Assembly: GCA_030018855.1 (NCBI GenBank)
Contig: JASEHG010000028.1
Location: 1-14,819, forward strand
Direction of reading: 5' to 3'
Source: Candidatus Brocadiaceae bacterium
GTDB taxonomy: Bacteria; Planctomycetota; Brocadiia; Brocadiales; Bathyanammoxibiaceae
DNA: 14,819 nucleotides
In this document: positions 7,102 to 12,967 of the stretch, piece by piece
Position numbering within the stretch: the first letter of the stretch is position 1
Layout: every line of letters starts with the position of its first letter
Notes under the pieces: model-generated
The model's database searches: none
The model's input: the letters and a program-made list of their open reading frames with translations, nothing else
Told to the model about the DNA's origin: nothing
Program-made: the position numbers and the translations under genes

Positions 7102-7102
7102 T
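7084..7102 (-). repeat. TGAGCGAAGCGAATCTG repeat fragment at a gene start
   Basis: AGTGAGCGAAGCGAATCTG on the minus strand resembles the TCTGAGTGAGCCGAAG and GAAGCGAAGAATCTGG segments at 4687-4702 and 4777-4792. It spans the GTG start candidate of the ccsA/hemX-like gene and ends against its ATG alternative at 7083. Confidence 0.55.
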
Positions 7103-7136
7103 ACAAGCTTAGGGCTTCCTCAAAATATTATCCTTC

Positions 7137-7165
7137 AGTTTAAAAAGAGCCCTCCACATAGTCAA
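7137..7165 (-). promoter_or_regulatory. Candidate promoter for the ccsA/hemX-like gene and hemA
   Basis: On the minus strand TTGACT (7160-7165) is followed after 17 bases by TAAACT (7137-7142). This gives a start near 7130 and a leader of about 30 bases to the GTG or 47 to the ATG. Confidence 0.45.
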
Positions 7166-7190
7166 CAGAATTTTTGGTGATTATAAACTC

Positions 7191-7219
7191 TTGAAGATTA
7201 AAGGTGCATGGATTATTGT
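7191..7219 (+). promoter_or_regulatory. Candidate promoter for the Ig-like lipoprotein gene
   Basis: TTGAAG (7191-7196) and TATTGT (7214-7219) are 17 bases apart, in the AT-rich gap (7103-7277) between divergent genes. The match is moderate, and the position is suitable for the ATG at 7278. Confidence 0.3.
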
Positions 7220-7277
7220 ATATTTTTATGGACAGGCAGATAATTTTATTGCTAAGATAAAACTACAGAGAAAAAGG

Positions 7278-7733
7278 ATGAAGTACTCAAATACTACAAT
7301 TCCTGATGTCAGGAGCCACCTGTGGTGTGCAGTGTTTGCAAGTATGGTTTTTCTGTCCTCCTGCGCTGAGTACAGCGTTCCCAGCGTTCCTGTCGCCCCT
7401 AGTGGCCCGCTTCCTGCCACCGGGCCTGCATTTTTGGAGGTAAGTCCCTGGGCAGTGGAGGTGGCTGGTTCTGGAGATACGAAGGTTGTATTCGTAAAGG
7501 TAATGGACAGCGATAAAAGGCCGATACCTAACCAGACAGTCTCCGCAACAATTGAAGACACCTCGGTAGCCACCGTAGAGGAACACGAAGTAACGGATGA
7601 AAAAGGCCTGGCAAGATTCACTGTAACAGGTACAGGGATGCCCACGTTTACTAAGCTTACCTTTACTGCTGGTTCAGTCTCTATCAAAGTTGGTGTCTGG
7701 AAGATGGGGTACGGCCCTTATGGGCGGGAGTAA
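7278..7733 (+). CDS. Putative lipoprotein with one bacterial Ig-like domain
   Basis: The chosen ATG (7278) gives 151 residues, with AGAG upstream and a start that puts the signal peptide at the N-terminus. A TTG at 7191 is open in frame but would add an unlikely leader. A hydrophobic stretch (HLWCAVFASMVFLSSC) ends in the lipobox LSSC, with C29 as the expected lipidated residue. A Pro/Ala/Gly-rich linker follows. Residues of about 54-145 resemble a Big_1 (invasin-type) Ig-like domain: VKVMDSDKRPIPNQTVSATI, then VTDEKGLARFTVTGTG and a final TFTAGSVSIKVGV strand. One domain alone suggests an envelope-anchored accessory or adhesive role, not an enzyme. The specific function is unknown. Confidence 0.72.
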   Translation: MKYSNTTIPDVRSHLWCAVFASMVFLSSCAEYSVPSVPVAPSGPLPATGPAFLEVSPWAVEVAGSGDTKVVFVKVMDSDKRPIPNQTVSATIEDTSVATVEEHEVTDEKGLARFTVTGTGMPTFTKLTFTAGSVSIKVGVWKMGYGPYGRE

Positions 7734-7762
7734 AGATATTTTGTATTATCTATAGGCATGGG

Positions 7763-7783
7763 TTATCCGCCTAAGGCGGATAA
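7763..7783. repeat. TTATCCGCCTAAGGCGGATAA palindrome
   Basis: Two 10-base arms surround a single A. It belongs to the GCCTNAGGC set found also at 4737, 4857, 8443 and 10041. It follows the first lipoprotein stop by 29 bases and might help end its transcript, but no T-run follows. Confidence 0.7.
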
Positions 7784-7853
7784 GGGGAAAGTCTCCCACT
7801 TACATCAGTGAGTAGGAGTGACCCACCGGGCCGCCCTTGCATAAGAGATTGTC

Positions 7854-7882
7854 TTTACTACCGGCCTAATTTCCAGTAAAAT
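7854..7882 (+). promoter_or_regulatory. Candidate promoter for the second lipoprotein gene
   Basis: TTTACT (7854-7859) and TAAAAT (7877-7882) are separated by 17 bases, giving a start near 7889 and a leader of about 70 bases. The match is moderate. Confidence 0.35.
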
Positions 7883-7959
7883 TTATAGGGAGAAGGGGAT
7901 ATGGTCCTCCTGGAGTAGAGGGTTTGTGTTGAGCTTTTCTGTTAAAAGAGGAAAAGACA

Positions 7960-8424
7960 ATGAGGTATCTAAGCCTCCTGTTTGTGGCAAGTCTTGCCCT
8001 GATGTCTCTAGTCTCCTGTACTTGGTTAACGACTGGGGCATATCCAACCTTGGCGCCATCTCAGGCTCAGCCTAGAGTGGCGGGTAGTCATGACTATATT
8101 GGTGCGGAGACTACAGCCACTGCATCAGAACCCGAAAGAGTCTACGACGTACGGACGGCTACTGGGGTCTCCCCGTTAGAACCCGGAAAGGCCCCTAAAG
8201 TACAGGTCCCAGGAAAAGACCCCTACGCGAGCATCCCATCCAGCACCTTGACACGACCCGAAACCACTAAACCTACCTTTGTGGCGCCTTCTGGCCTGCT
8301 GTCCACAGATCCGTCCCGATTTACCATACCAAGTTCACCAAGTACACCCTCTACCCCAGCTATTACCTTTAGTACCGAAGGCTTTTCCGGTGCGCCGGGG
8401 CCCAGCCTTCCTGGTGCCCCCTAA
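7960..8424 (+). CDS. Small Pro/Ser/Thr-rich putative lipoprotein
   Basis: The 154-residue product begins MRYLSLLFVASLALMSLVSC, a signal peptide with lipobox LVSC and lipidated C20. AGAGG (7947-7951) is eight bases before the ATG, so the start is well supported. The mature part has no domain that I recognise. It is low-complexity, rich in Pro, Ser, Thr and Ala, with repeated SSPSTPSTP-like tracts and hardly any Cys or aromatic residues, as expected for an extended surface or periplasmic stalk. Codon use looks coding throughout. It is followed directly by a nested palindrome and then modA. Function unknown. Confidence 0.65.
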   Translation: MRYLSLLFVASLALMSLVSCTWLTTGAYPTLAPSQAQPRVAGSHDYIGAETTATASEPERVYDVRTATGVSPLEPGKAPKVQVPGKDPYASIPSSTLTRPETTKPTFVAPSGLLSTDPSRFTIPSSPSTPSTPAITFSTEGFSGAPGPSLPGAP

Positions 8425-8429
8425 TCAAG

Positions 8430-8479
8430 ATAGGGGCAATTCCCGCCTGAGGCGGATTTTCAACATGAATTGCCTCTAC
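8430..8479. repeat. Nested TAGGGGC-family palindrome overlapping the modA start (copy E)
   Basis: Outer arms TAGGGGCAATTC (8431-8442) and GAATTGCCTCTA (8467-8478) pair over 12 positions, with one G-U. They enclose the hairpin CCGCCTGAGGCGG (8443-8455), followed by ATTTT. The design matches copy C at 4706-4764. The right arm contains the ATG at 8465 and the first codons of the longer modA reading frame. The hairpin plus T-rich tract could weakly terminate the upstream lipoprotein transcript. Confidence 0.8.
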
Positions 8480-9244
8480 GGGTTGCTTCCGTTAAAAGTG
8501 AGAAAAAAGACCGTATCTCTTGTCCTGGCAGGGATTCTTGTCCTTCTACAGGCAAGCAGTCTTTCAGGTCAGACCCTCTTAGTAGCGGCCGCCTCCAGCA
8601 TGAGGGATGCCCTGGAGGAGGCCGCTGCCGAATTTGAAAAGGTCTCAGGCCATAAAACGAATTTCAGCTTTGGCTCCAGTGGTCTCCTGGCCCACGAGAT
8701 TGAGGATGGGGTACCTTACGACCTTTATATAGCCGCTGGGGCCAATTTTATCCAGGAACTCTACCACAGAAGACTCCTCGTACAAGGCACTTCTAACGTA
8801 ATTTGCAGGGGGAGGCTGGTTATCATAGTCAGAAAGGACTCGTCGAGAAAGATAGACAGTCTTCGTGACATAACCAACTTTTCCCTAATCGTCATTGCGA
8901 ATCCCCAACACGCCCCTTATGGAAAGGCGGCCCAGGAGGCCCTGCAAAATGCAGGTCTGTGGATAGGGCTACAAAACCGAATCCTTTACACGGAGCGAGT
9001 GGCTGACATCCTTGAACTGGTGGAGACAGGAAGGGCACCGGTTGGGATTGGGGCGCAATCCCTCAGGGCCTCTGCTCAGGTGGAGTACGTCCCTGTAGAG
9101 GACAAATTGTACACCCCTCCCGAGACCTATATCGCCATGGTGAAGGGCACCTTACATAAGGAGGAGGCCAGGGCCTTCATTGCCTTCCTGGCCAGCGATA
9201 AAGGGAGGGCCATCTTAAAGGAGTACGGCTTCTCAACACCATAA
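8465..9244 (+). CDS. modA: Molybdate ABC transporter substrate-binding protein
   Basis: Hallmarks of periplasmic ModA are present: LLVAAASSMRDAL after the signal peptide, FGSSGLLAHEIEDGVPYDLYIAAG, NPQHAPYGKAAQEALQNAGLW, and the C-terminal AFIAFLASDKGRAILKEYGF. ModA binds molybdate or tungstate in the periplasm and passes it to ModBC. From ATG 8465 the protein has 259 residues, with a long N-region (MNCLYG...KVRKK) before the hydrophobic core SLVLAGILVLLQASSLSGQ. From GTG 8498 it has 248 residues with a compact signal peptide (MRKKTV...). I list the ATG but consider the GTG equally likely, since the ATG sits in a palindrome arm. No modB or modC follows; the next gene is convergent. So it is an orphan here or works with a transporter encoded elsewhere. 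Confidence 0.92.
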   Translation: MNCLYGLLPLKVRKKTVSLVLAGILVLLQASSLSGQTLLVAAASSMRDALEEAAAEFEKVSGHKTNFSFGSSGLLAHEIEDGVPYDLYIAAGANFIQELYHRRLLVQGTSNVICRGRLVIIVRKDSSRKIDSLRDITNFSLIVIANPQHAPYGKAAQEALQNAGLWIGLQNRILYTERVADILELVETGRAPVGIGAQSLRASAQVEYVPVEDKLYTPPETYIAMVKGTLHKEEARAFIAFLASDKGRAILKEYGFSTP

Positions 9245-9246
9245 CT

Positions 9247-9316
9247 AGGGAGTAGGGAGTAGGGAGTAGGGAGTAGAAAAAAAGATTGCTAACCCCTACT
9301 CCCTACCCCCTATCCC
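9247..9316. terminator. Tandem AGGGAGT heptamers with inverted partner
   Basis: Four perfect AGGGAGT copies (9247-9274) are followed, after an A-rich loop, by CCCCTACTCCCTACCCCCTATCCCC-type sequence running to the trmD stop. A 13-bp stem GTAGGGAGTAGGG / CCCTACTCCCTAC can form in more than one register. It fills the gap between convergent modA and trmD, like the element at 3207-3272. A bidirectional termination role is inferred. Confidence 0.6.
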
Positions 9317-10027
9317 CTAATCTTTTAACAGGTCAGGTCTTCTCTGGCGGGTGCGGAGCCTTGCCTGCTCCAGACGCCATTTTCTTATCTTTTCGTGGTC
9401 CCCGGATAACAGCACCTCTGGCACCCTCATACCCCTGAACTCCCTGGGCCGTGTGTATTGGGGATACTCCAGGAGTACAGGGGGTTCCCCCATCATCTCA
9501 CTAAAGGACTCGCTTACGGTAGAAAACTCGTCCCCCAGCGCCCCGGGGATAAGCCTTACTAGTGCATCTATTATCACCATAGCAGGGGCCTCTCCCCCAC
9601 TCAGGACGTAGTCCCCTATGGAGACCTCCAGGAAATCAAAGCCCTGTCTTATCCTTTCATCAAATCCCTCGTAATGCCCGCAGAGCAGCATGAGGCGTGG
9701 CTCCCTGGCAAGCTCCCTGGCCATGGATTGATTGAATCTCGTACCCTGTGGGCTGAGGAGGATTTTTCTTGGTGGCACCGTCACCGTTCCAGGCACCACC
9801 TTCTCCACCTCTTCTATTGTCCTGAAGACAGGCTCTGGTCTGAGGACCATCCCTGGCCCTCCGCCAAAGGGTCTGTCATCCACTTTCTTATGCTTGTCTT
9901 GAGTAAAATCCCTTATATTCCAGAGGTGAAATTCCACCAGCCCCTTCTCCTGGGCAATCCCCAGGATACTGTGTCCGAGGAAGGCTGGAAATACCTCTGG
10001 GAAGAGGGTAAGGATGTCTATGTGCAT
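9317..10027 (-). CDS. trmD: tRNA (guanine-N1)-methyltransferase
   Basis: The 236-residue product shows the TrmD series MHIDILTLFPEVF, DDRPFGGGPGMV (residues 51-62), LLCGHYEGFDERI (114-126) and IGDYVLSGGE (137-146), which form the SPOUT knot that binds SAM, then LLEYPQYTRP. It methylates G37 of tRNAs reading CNN codons, using SAM, as a cytoplasmic dimer, and prevents frameshifting. The position where the family often has the catalytic Asp of DSF reads ESF here (E173), a conservative change, and GEPPV nearby looks like a short insertion. The usual neighbours rpsP, rimM and rplS are absent; trmD stands alone between two intergenic repeats. The ATG at 10025-10027 lacks a clear ribosome site. Confidence 0.97.
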   Translation of the reverse strand: MHIDILTLFPEVFPAFLGHSILGIAQEKGLVEFHLWNIRDFTQDKHKKVDDRPFGGGPGMVLRPEPVFRTIEEVEKVVPGTVTVPPRKILLSPQGTRFNQSMARELAREPRLMLLCGHYEGFDERIRQGFDFLEVSIGDYVLSGGEAPAMVIIDALVRLIPGALGDEFSTVSESFSEMMGEPPVLLEYPQYTRPREFRGMRVPEVLLSGDHEKIRKWRLEQARLRTRQRRPDLLKD

Positions 10028-10040
10028 GATAGTGTCAATT

Positions 10041-10052
10041 TGCCTAAGGCGG
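10041..10052. repeat. GCCTAAGGC palindrome upstream of trmD
   Basis: TGCCTAAGGCGG is a shortened copy of the CCGCCTNAGGCGG motif, 14 bases upstream of the trmD start. Confidence 0.5.
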
Positions 10053-10290
10053 ACAGGTTATTCTCATCTATACTAGCACAATTATATTTTAGCGTCATAT
10101 CTTTTACAATTGAAGTCTTTGAGAAAGCGAGAAAAGCACCCTGATTTGGGGGTGTAAGGGCTAGAAATTTACAGTCTTCTTAAAAACAAACTTGTTGATA
10201 AATAAAATTTTTTCTGTAAACTATTGGCATTTATCACTTACGAAAGATAAGGGGTGGGCATAGATTTTGCTAGAAGAGATGATACTTACT

Positions 10291-10318
10291 GTGGTAATTA
10301 TGTTGTGATAATTATAAT
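10291..10318 (+). promoter_or_regulatory. Candidate promoter with operator-like direct repeat for the polysaccharide operon
   Basis: A perfect TATAAT (10313-10318) would place the transcript start near 10325, about 32 bases before the PIG-L ATG. The -35 region is poor. Two near-identical copies, GTGGTAATTAT (10291-10301) and GTGATAATTAT (10305-10315), are spaced 14 bases apart; the second overlaps the -10. A weak -35 with direct repeats over it is typical of activator- or repressor-controlled promoters. Confidence 0.4.
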
Positions 10319-10356
10319 GTACTAACTCCCAATAAAAATGGTGACTTGCTAGCCAA

Positions 10357-11079
10357 ATGCACAAGGATCTGGCCGAGAAATTGCTTTCAAGGCAGAGACT
10401 CCTGGTACTGGCTCCCCATTCGGACGATGAGTCTCTGGGGTGCGCGGGCCTTATAGCCAAGATAAAGGACATGGGCGGAGAGGCCTATGTCATGGTGATG
10501 TCCATTGGAAGTCTGAAGCACTATGGGGTGGATGGTGTAGTCCCGGCGCAGATACGGAGGGACGAGTTCCTGGCAGCGGCTGAATTACTGAGACTGGATG
10601 GTTATGACATAGTCTACAAGGATGACGAGAAACACCTCCGTCTTGATGCCATCCCCAGACGGGATCTGGTAAGCATAATAGAGAGGGAGAGCAGTGTATC
10701 CATAGACAAGATAAGCCCCACCATGATAGCCCTTCCCGTACCCTCATACAACCAGGACCACGCCGCCGTCTTTTATGCAGGGTTTACGGCGTGCCGCCCC
10801 GCCCTGCCCCAATATAAGGCCTTCCAGCAGGTGGTCGTCTCTTACGAATGCCCCACCCTGTGCTGGAGTTCAGACAAGGTATTTCAACCTAACCTCTACG
10901 TAGACATATCCCAGCACCTGGACAAGAAATTAGAGGCAATAAGGTGTCACCGTTCCCAGTTGAAGGAGCCCAACCATAATTACAGCCTGGAAAACGTAGA
11001 AAGGCTGGCAAGACTGAGGGGAAGCGAGATAGCTGTAGAGGCCGCCGAGGCCTTTGTGTGTTACCGAATGGTGATATGA
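10357..11079 (+). CDS. PIG-L family deacetylase
   Basis: The 240-residue product has the PIG-L/LmbE zinc motif as APHSDDESLG (residues 19-28; H21, D24, E25). The third metal histidine lies in NQDHAAVF (H135). The C-terminal stretch LARLRGSEIAVEAAEAFVCYRMV has the family's RGS..G..AEAF form. Such metalloenzymes remove an acetyl group from N-acetylglucosamine-type sugars or lipid-linked sugars in the cytoplasm. It opens the operon, and its stop is one base from the DegT start, which suggests an amino-sugar pathway step. The ATG at 10357 has no strong Shine-Dalgarno, but it places the zinc motif at the usual distance from the N-terminus. The exact substrate is not visible. Confidence 0.92.
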   Translation: MHKDLAEKLLSRQRLLVLAPHSDDESLGCAGLIAKIKDMGGEAYVMVMSIGSLKHYGVDGVVPAQIRRDEFLAAAELLRLDGYDIVYKDDEKHLRLDAIPRRDLVSIIERESSVSIDKISPTMIALPVPSYNQDHAAVFYAGFTACRPALPQYKAFQQVVVSYECPTLCWSSDKVFQPNLYVDISQHLDKKLEAIRCHRSQLKEPNHNYSLENVERLARLRGSEIAVEAAEAFVCYRMVI

Positions 11080-11080
11080 G

Positions 11081-12166
11081 GTGGCAGGGCCACTCCCGAT
11101 AAAGAAGATACCTCACTCCTTACCCACGCTTGAGAAAGAGGAGTTAGAAATGGTAATGGAAGTGCTTAGCTCCAACTACATTGCCCAGGGACCGAAGGTG
11201 GAGGCGTTGGAGAGGGTATTTAAGGACTATATGGGGGTGGAGTATGCCCTCGCCACCAACTCCGGTTCATCGGCCTTGCACCTCCTGCTTCTGGCCATGG
11301 GCATAGGGACAGGGGATGAGGTCCTCGTCCCCAGCTACGTATGCGCAGCAGTGCTCAACCCCATCCTCTATGTGGGGGCCACACCCAGGGTGGTTGACAT
11401 AGATGGGCAAGACCTCAATATAAGCCTGAAAGAAGTCAGAAAGAAAACTAGTCCAAAGACAAAGGCCCTTATCGTCGTCCATACCTTTGGTCAGTCTGCA
11501 GATATAAATAGTCTGTTGGAGTTGGAAATTCCAATTATTGAGGACTGTGCCCATAGCCTTGGCGGCAGTTATCCACCCGGGGGGGGAAGGAGGTTGGGGA
11601 GCCTGGGGACGGCCTCCATCTTCTCCTTTTACGCCACCAAGATGATTGCCACAGGACACGGCGGCATGCTTGCCTCAAATTCCTGCACCCTGATGGAAAA
11701 GGCAAGGGACCTCAGAGAGTATGATGAGAGAGAGGATTATCAGGTAAGATACAACTACAGGATGACGGACATAGAGGCCGCCATGGGACTGAGCCAGATG
11801 CGAAAGTTAGATTACTTTATCTTAAGGAGACGTGAGATAGCGGCCACCTACGACAGGATACTAAAGGATTATGGTCTGGAGATACCCTACAGGAGAAAGG
11901 GTTCTACCCACGCCTTTTACAGGTACGTCCTTAAGACAAGGCGGACCGTAGAGGAAACAATTAAGAGTCTGGATACCAGGGGGGTAGAATCCAAGAGGCC
12001 AGTCTTCAAGCCCCTTCACCAGTACCTCCACCTGGACAATGGGGGGTTTCCCAATGCAGAGGAGGCCCACCGTACCATAGTCTCCATACCCATTTACCCG
12101 TCCCTGAGCCAGGAACAGGTGGAATACGTAGCCAGGAACGTTGGGGAGGTGTTTTCAGGGTCATGA
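11081..12166 (+). CDS. DegT/DnrJ/EryC1-family sugar aminotransferase
   Basis: The 361-residue product is a PLP aminotransferase of the DegT family. ATNSGSSALHLLLLA (residues 58-72) holds the PLP phosphate, IIEDCAHSLGG carries the aspartate that pairs with the ring nitrogen (D155), and FSFYATKMIATGHGGML holds the Schiff-base lysine (K187). YNYRMTDIEAAMGLSQM is the usual segment after it. It would aminate a keto nucleotide sugar using glutamate. The GTG start is one base after the PIG-L stop with no separate ribosome site, so translation is probably by reinitiation. It overlaps the WbqC gene by four bases (ATGA). The order PIG-L, DegT, WbqC suggests one amino-sugar modification route. Which keto sugar is used cannot be told. 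Confidence 0.94.
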   Translation: MAGPLPIKKIPHSLPTLEKEELEMVMEVLSSNYIAQGPKVEALERVFKDYMGVEYALATNSGSSALHLLLLAMGIGTGDEVLVPSYVCAAVLNPILYVGATPRVVDIDGQDLNISLKEVRKKTSPKTKALIVVHTFGQSADINSLLELEIPIIEDCAHSLGGSYPPGGGRRLGSLGTASIFSFYATKMIATGHGGMLASNSCTLMEKARDLREYDEREDYQVRYNYRMTDIEAAMGLSQMRKLDYFILRRREIAATYDRILKDYGLEIPYRRKGSTHAFYRYVLKTRRTVEETIKSLDTRGVESKRPVFKPLHQYLHLDNGGFPNAEEAHRTIVSIPIYPSLSQEQVEYVARNVGEVFSGS

Positions 12167-12888
12167 TGGTAGCAGGACACCAGCCCAATTACCTCCCTCA
12201 TCTCGGATTCTTCCACAAGATGGCCCAGGTAGACACCTTTGTCATTGTGGACAACGTCCAATTTGTGAAGCGCGGCCCGTTTGGGTGGATGCACCGCAAC
12301 AAGATCCGAACCCAGGAAGGCTGGGTGTGGCTTACCGTCCCGGTCCTTACCAAAGGGAAATACACCCAGAAGATTATGGACGTCCACATCAATAACGCCC
12401 TCCCCTGGAGGCGTAAGCACTGGAAATCTATATGGCTTAATTATCAGAAGGCCCCATATTTTGACAGATACGCCGATTTCTTCCACGAGACCTATAATAG
12501 AGAGTGGGAAAGATTGTCAGACTTGAACGAGACCCTGATACTCTATATAAAAGAGGCATTGGGCATAAAGACCAGGGTGCTTAAGGCCTCTGACTTAGGG
12601 GTAGAGGGAAAGGCAACAGGACTCATCATAGACATCTGCGTGAAGTTGGGCGCCAACAGATACATGCACGGTATGCACGGTAAGGACTATGTGGACGTCA
12701 ACCAGATGCGGGAAAAGGGAATAGAAAGCCTGTTCCAGGAATTTCATCACCCCCAATACAGGCAACTCCATGAGCCTTTTATGCCCAGCATGTCCACTAT
12801 TGACCTCCTATTTAACGAGGGAGAGAGGAGTCTGGAGATACTCCTGGGGTCGGCTGTAGGGGCAGGGTTTACCCCTGCCCTGAAATAA
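12163..12888 (+). CDS. WbqC-like family protein
   Basis: The 241-residue product matches the WbqC family: GHQPNYLPHLGFFHKM (residues 5-20), DTFVIVDNVQFVKR, RNKIRTQEGWVWLTVPV (45-61), and LNYQKAPYF with FDRYADFF further on. WbqC-type genes occur in O-antigen and other glycan clusters near aminotransferases; their biochemical role is not well established. The first ATG (12163) overlaps the DegT stop; a second ATG follows at once (12166), and GGGGAGG lies upstream. The last residues, VGAGFTPALK, are encoded by a TAGGGGC-type palindrome that recurs 69 bases later, so the natural C-terminus was probably extended or replaced by repeat insertion. Confidence 0.9.
   Translation: MMVAGHQPNYLPHLGFFHKMAQVDTFVIVDNVQFVKRGPFGWMHRNKIRTQEGWVWLTVPVLTKGKYTQKIMDVHINNALPWRRKHWKSIWLNYQKAPYFDRYADFFHETYNREWERLSDLNETLILYIKEALGIKTRVLKASDLGVEGKATGLIIDICVKLGANRYMHGMHGKDYVDVNQMREKGIESLFQEFHHPQYRQLHEPFMPSMSTIDLLFNEGERSLEILLGSAVGAGFTPALK
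12855..12880. repeat. TAGGGGC-family palindrome in the WbqC gene end (copy F)
   Basis: TGTAGGGGCAGGG, TTTA and CCCCTGCC form a hairpin with an 8-bp stem (12860-12867 with 12873-12880). It encodes the last residues of the WbqC-like protein before the TAA at 12886-12888. Confidence 0.85.
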
Positions 12889-12891
12889 TAT

Positions 12892-12919
12892 GGTTCAAAG
12901 GTTCAAAAGTTCAAAGGTT
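12892..12919. repeat. GGTTCAAA octamer tandem repeat
   Basis: GGTTCAAA, GGTTCAAA, AGTTCAAA and a partial GGTTT follow one another between the two identical palindromes at 12855 and 12924. Confidence 0.7.
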
Positions 12920-12923
12920 TAAT

Positions 12924-12948
12924 TGTAGGGGCAGGGTTTACCCCTGCC
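12924..12948. repeat. TAGGGGC-family palindrome, second identical copy (copy G)
   Basis: This 25-base sequence is identical to 12855-12879 and in the same orientation. It lies just before the ribosome site of the WecA-like gene. Confidence 0.85.
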
Positions 12949-12956
12949 AGAAGGAC

Positions 12957-12962
12957 AAGGAG
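12957..12962 (+). promoter_or_regulatory. Shine-Dalgarno of the WecA-like gene
   Basis: AAGGAG lies five bases before the ATG at 12968 and fixes this start, although the upstream gap is filled with repeats. Confidence 0.75.
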
Positions 12963-12967
12963 TTCAG

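Larger units (their letters stand above)
10028..10356. other. AT-rich divergent intergenic region, trmD to PIG-L gene
   Basis: These 329 bases hold no supported gene. They contain the GCCTAAGGC palindrome next to trmD and a possible promoter TTGATA (10195-10200), 16 bases, TAAACT (10217-10222). Near the operon start there are two direct GTGRTAATTAT copies and a TATAAT. Composition is much more AT-rich than in the genes on either side. Confidence 0.6.

Noticed and set aside
7734..7959. Possible riboswitch between the two lipoprotein genes
   Set aside because: The GC-rich stretch 7820-7840 invited a check, but I could match it to no riboswitch consensus. Only a palindrome and a promoter candidate are supported.
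9247..9276. CRISPR-like array
   Set aside because: The units are only seven bases long with no spacers, so they are a simple tandem repeat.
9674..10144. 156-codon plus-strand open frame over trmD and its upstream region
   Set aside because: Antisense to trmD for most of its length, with no domain signal.
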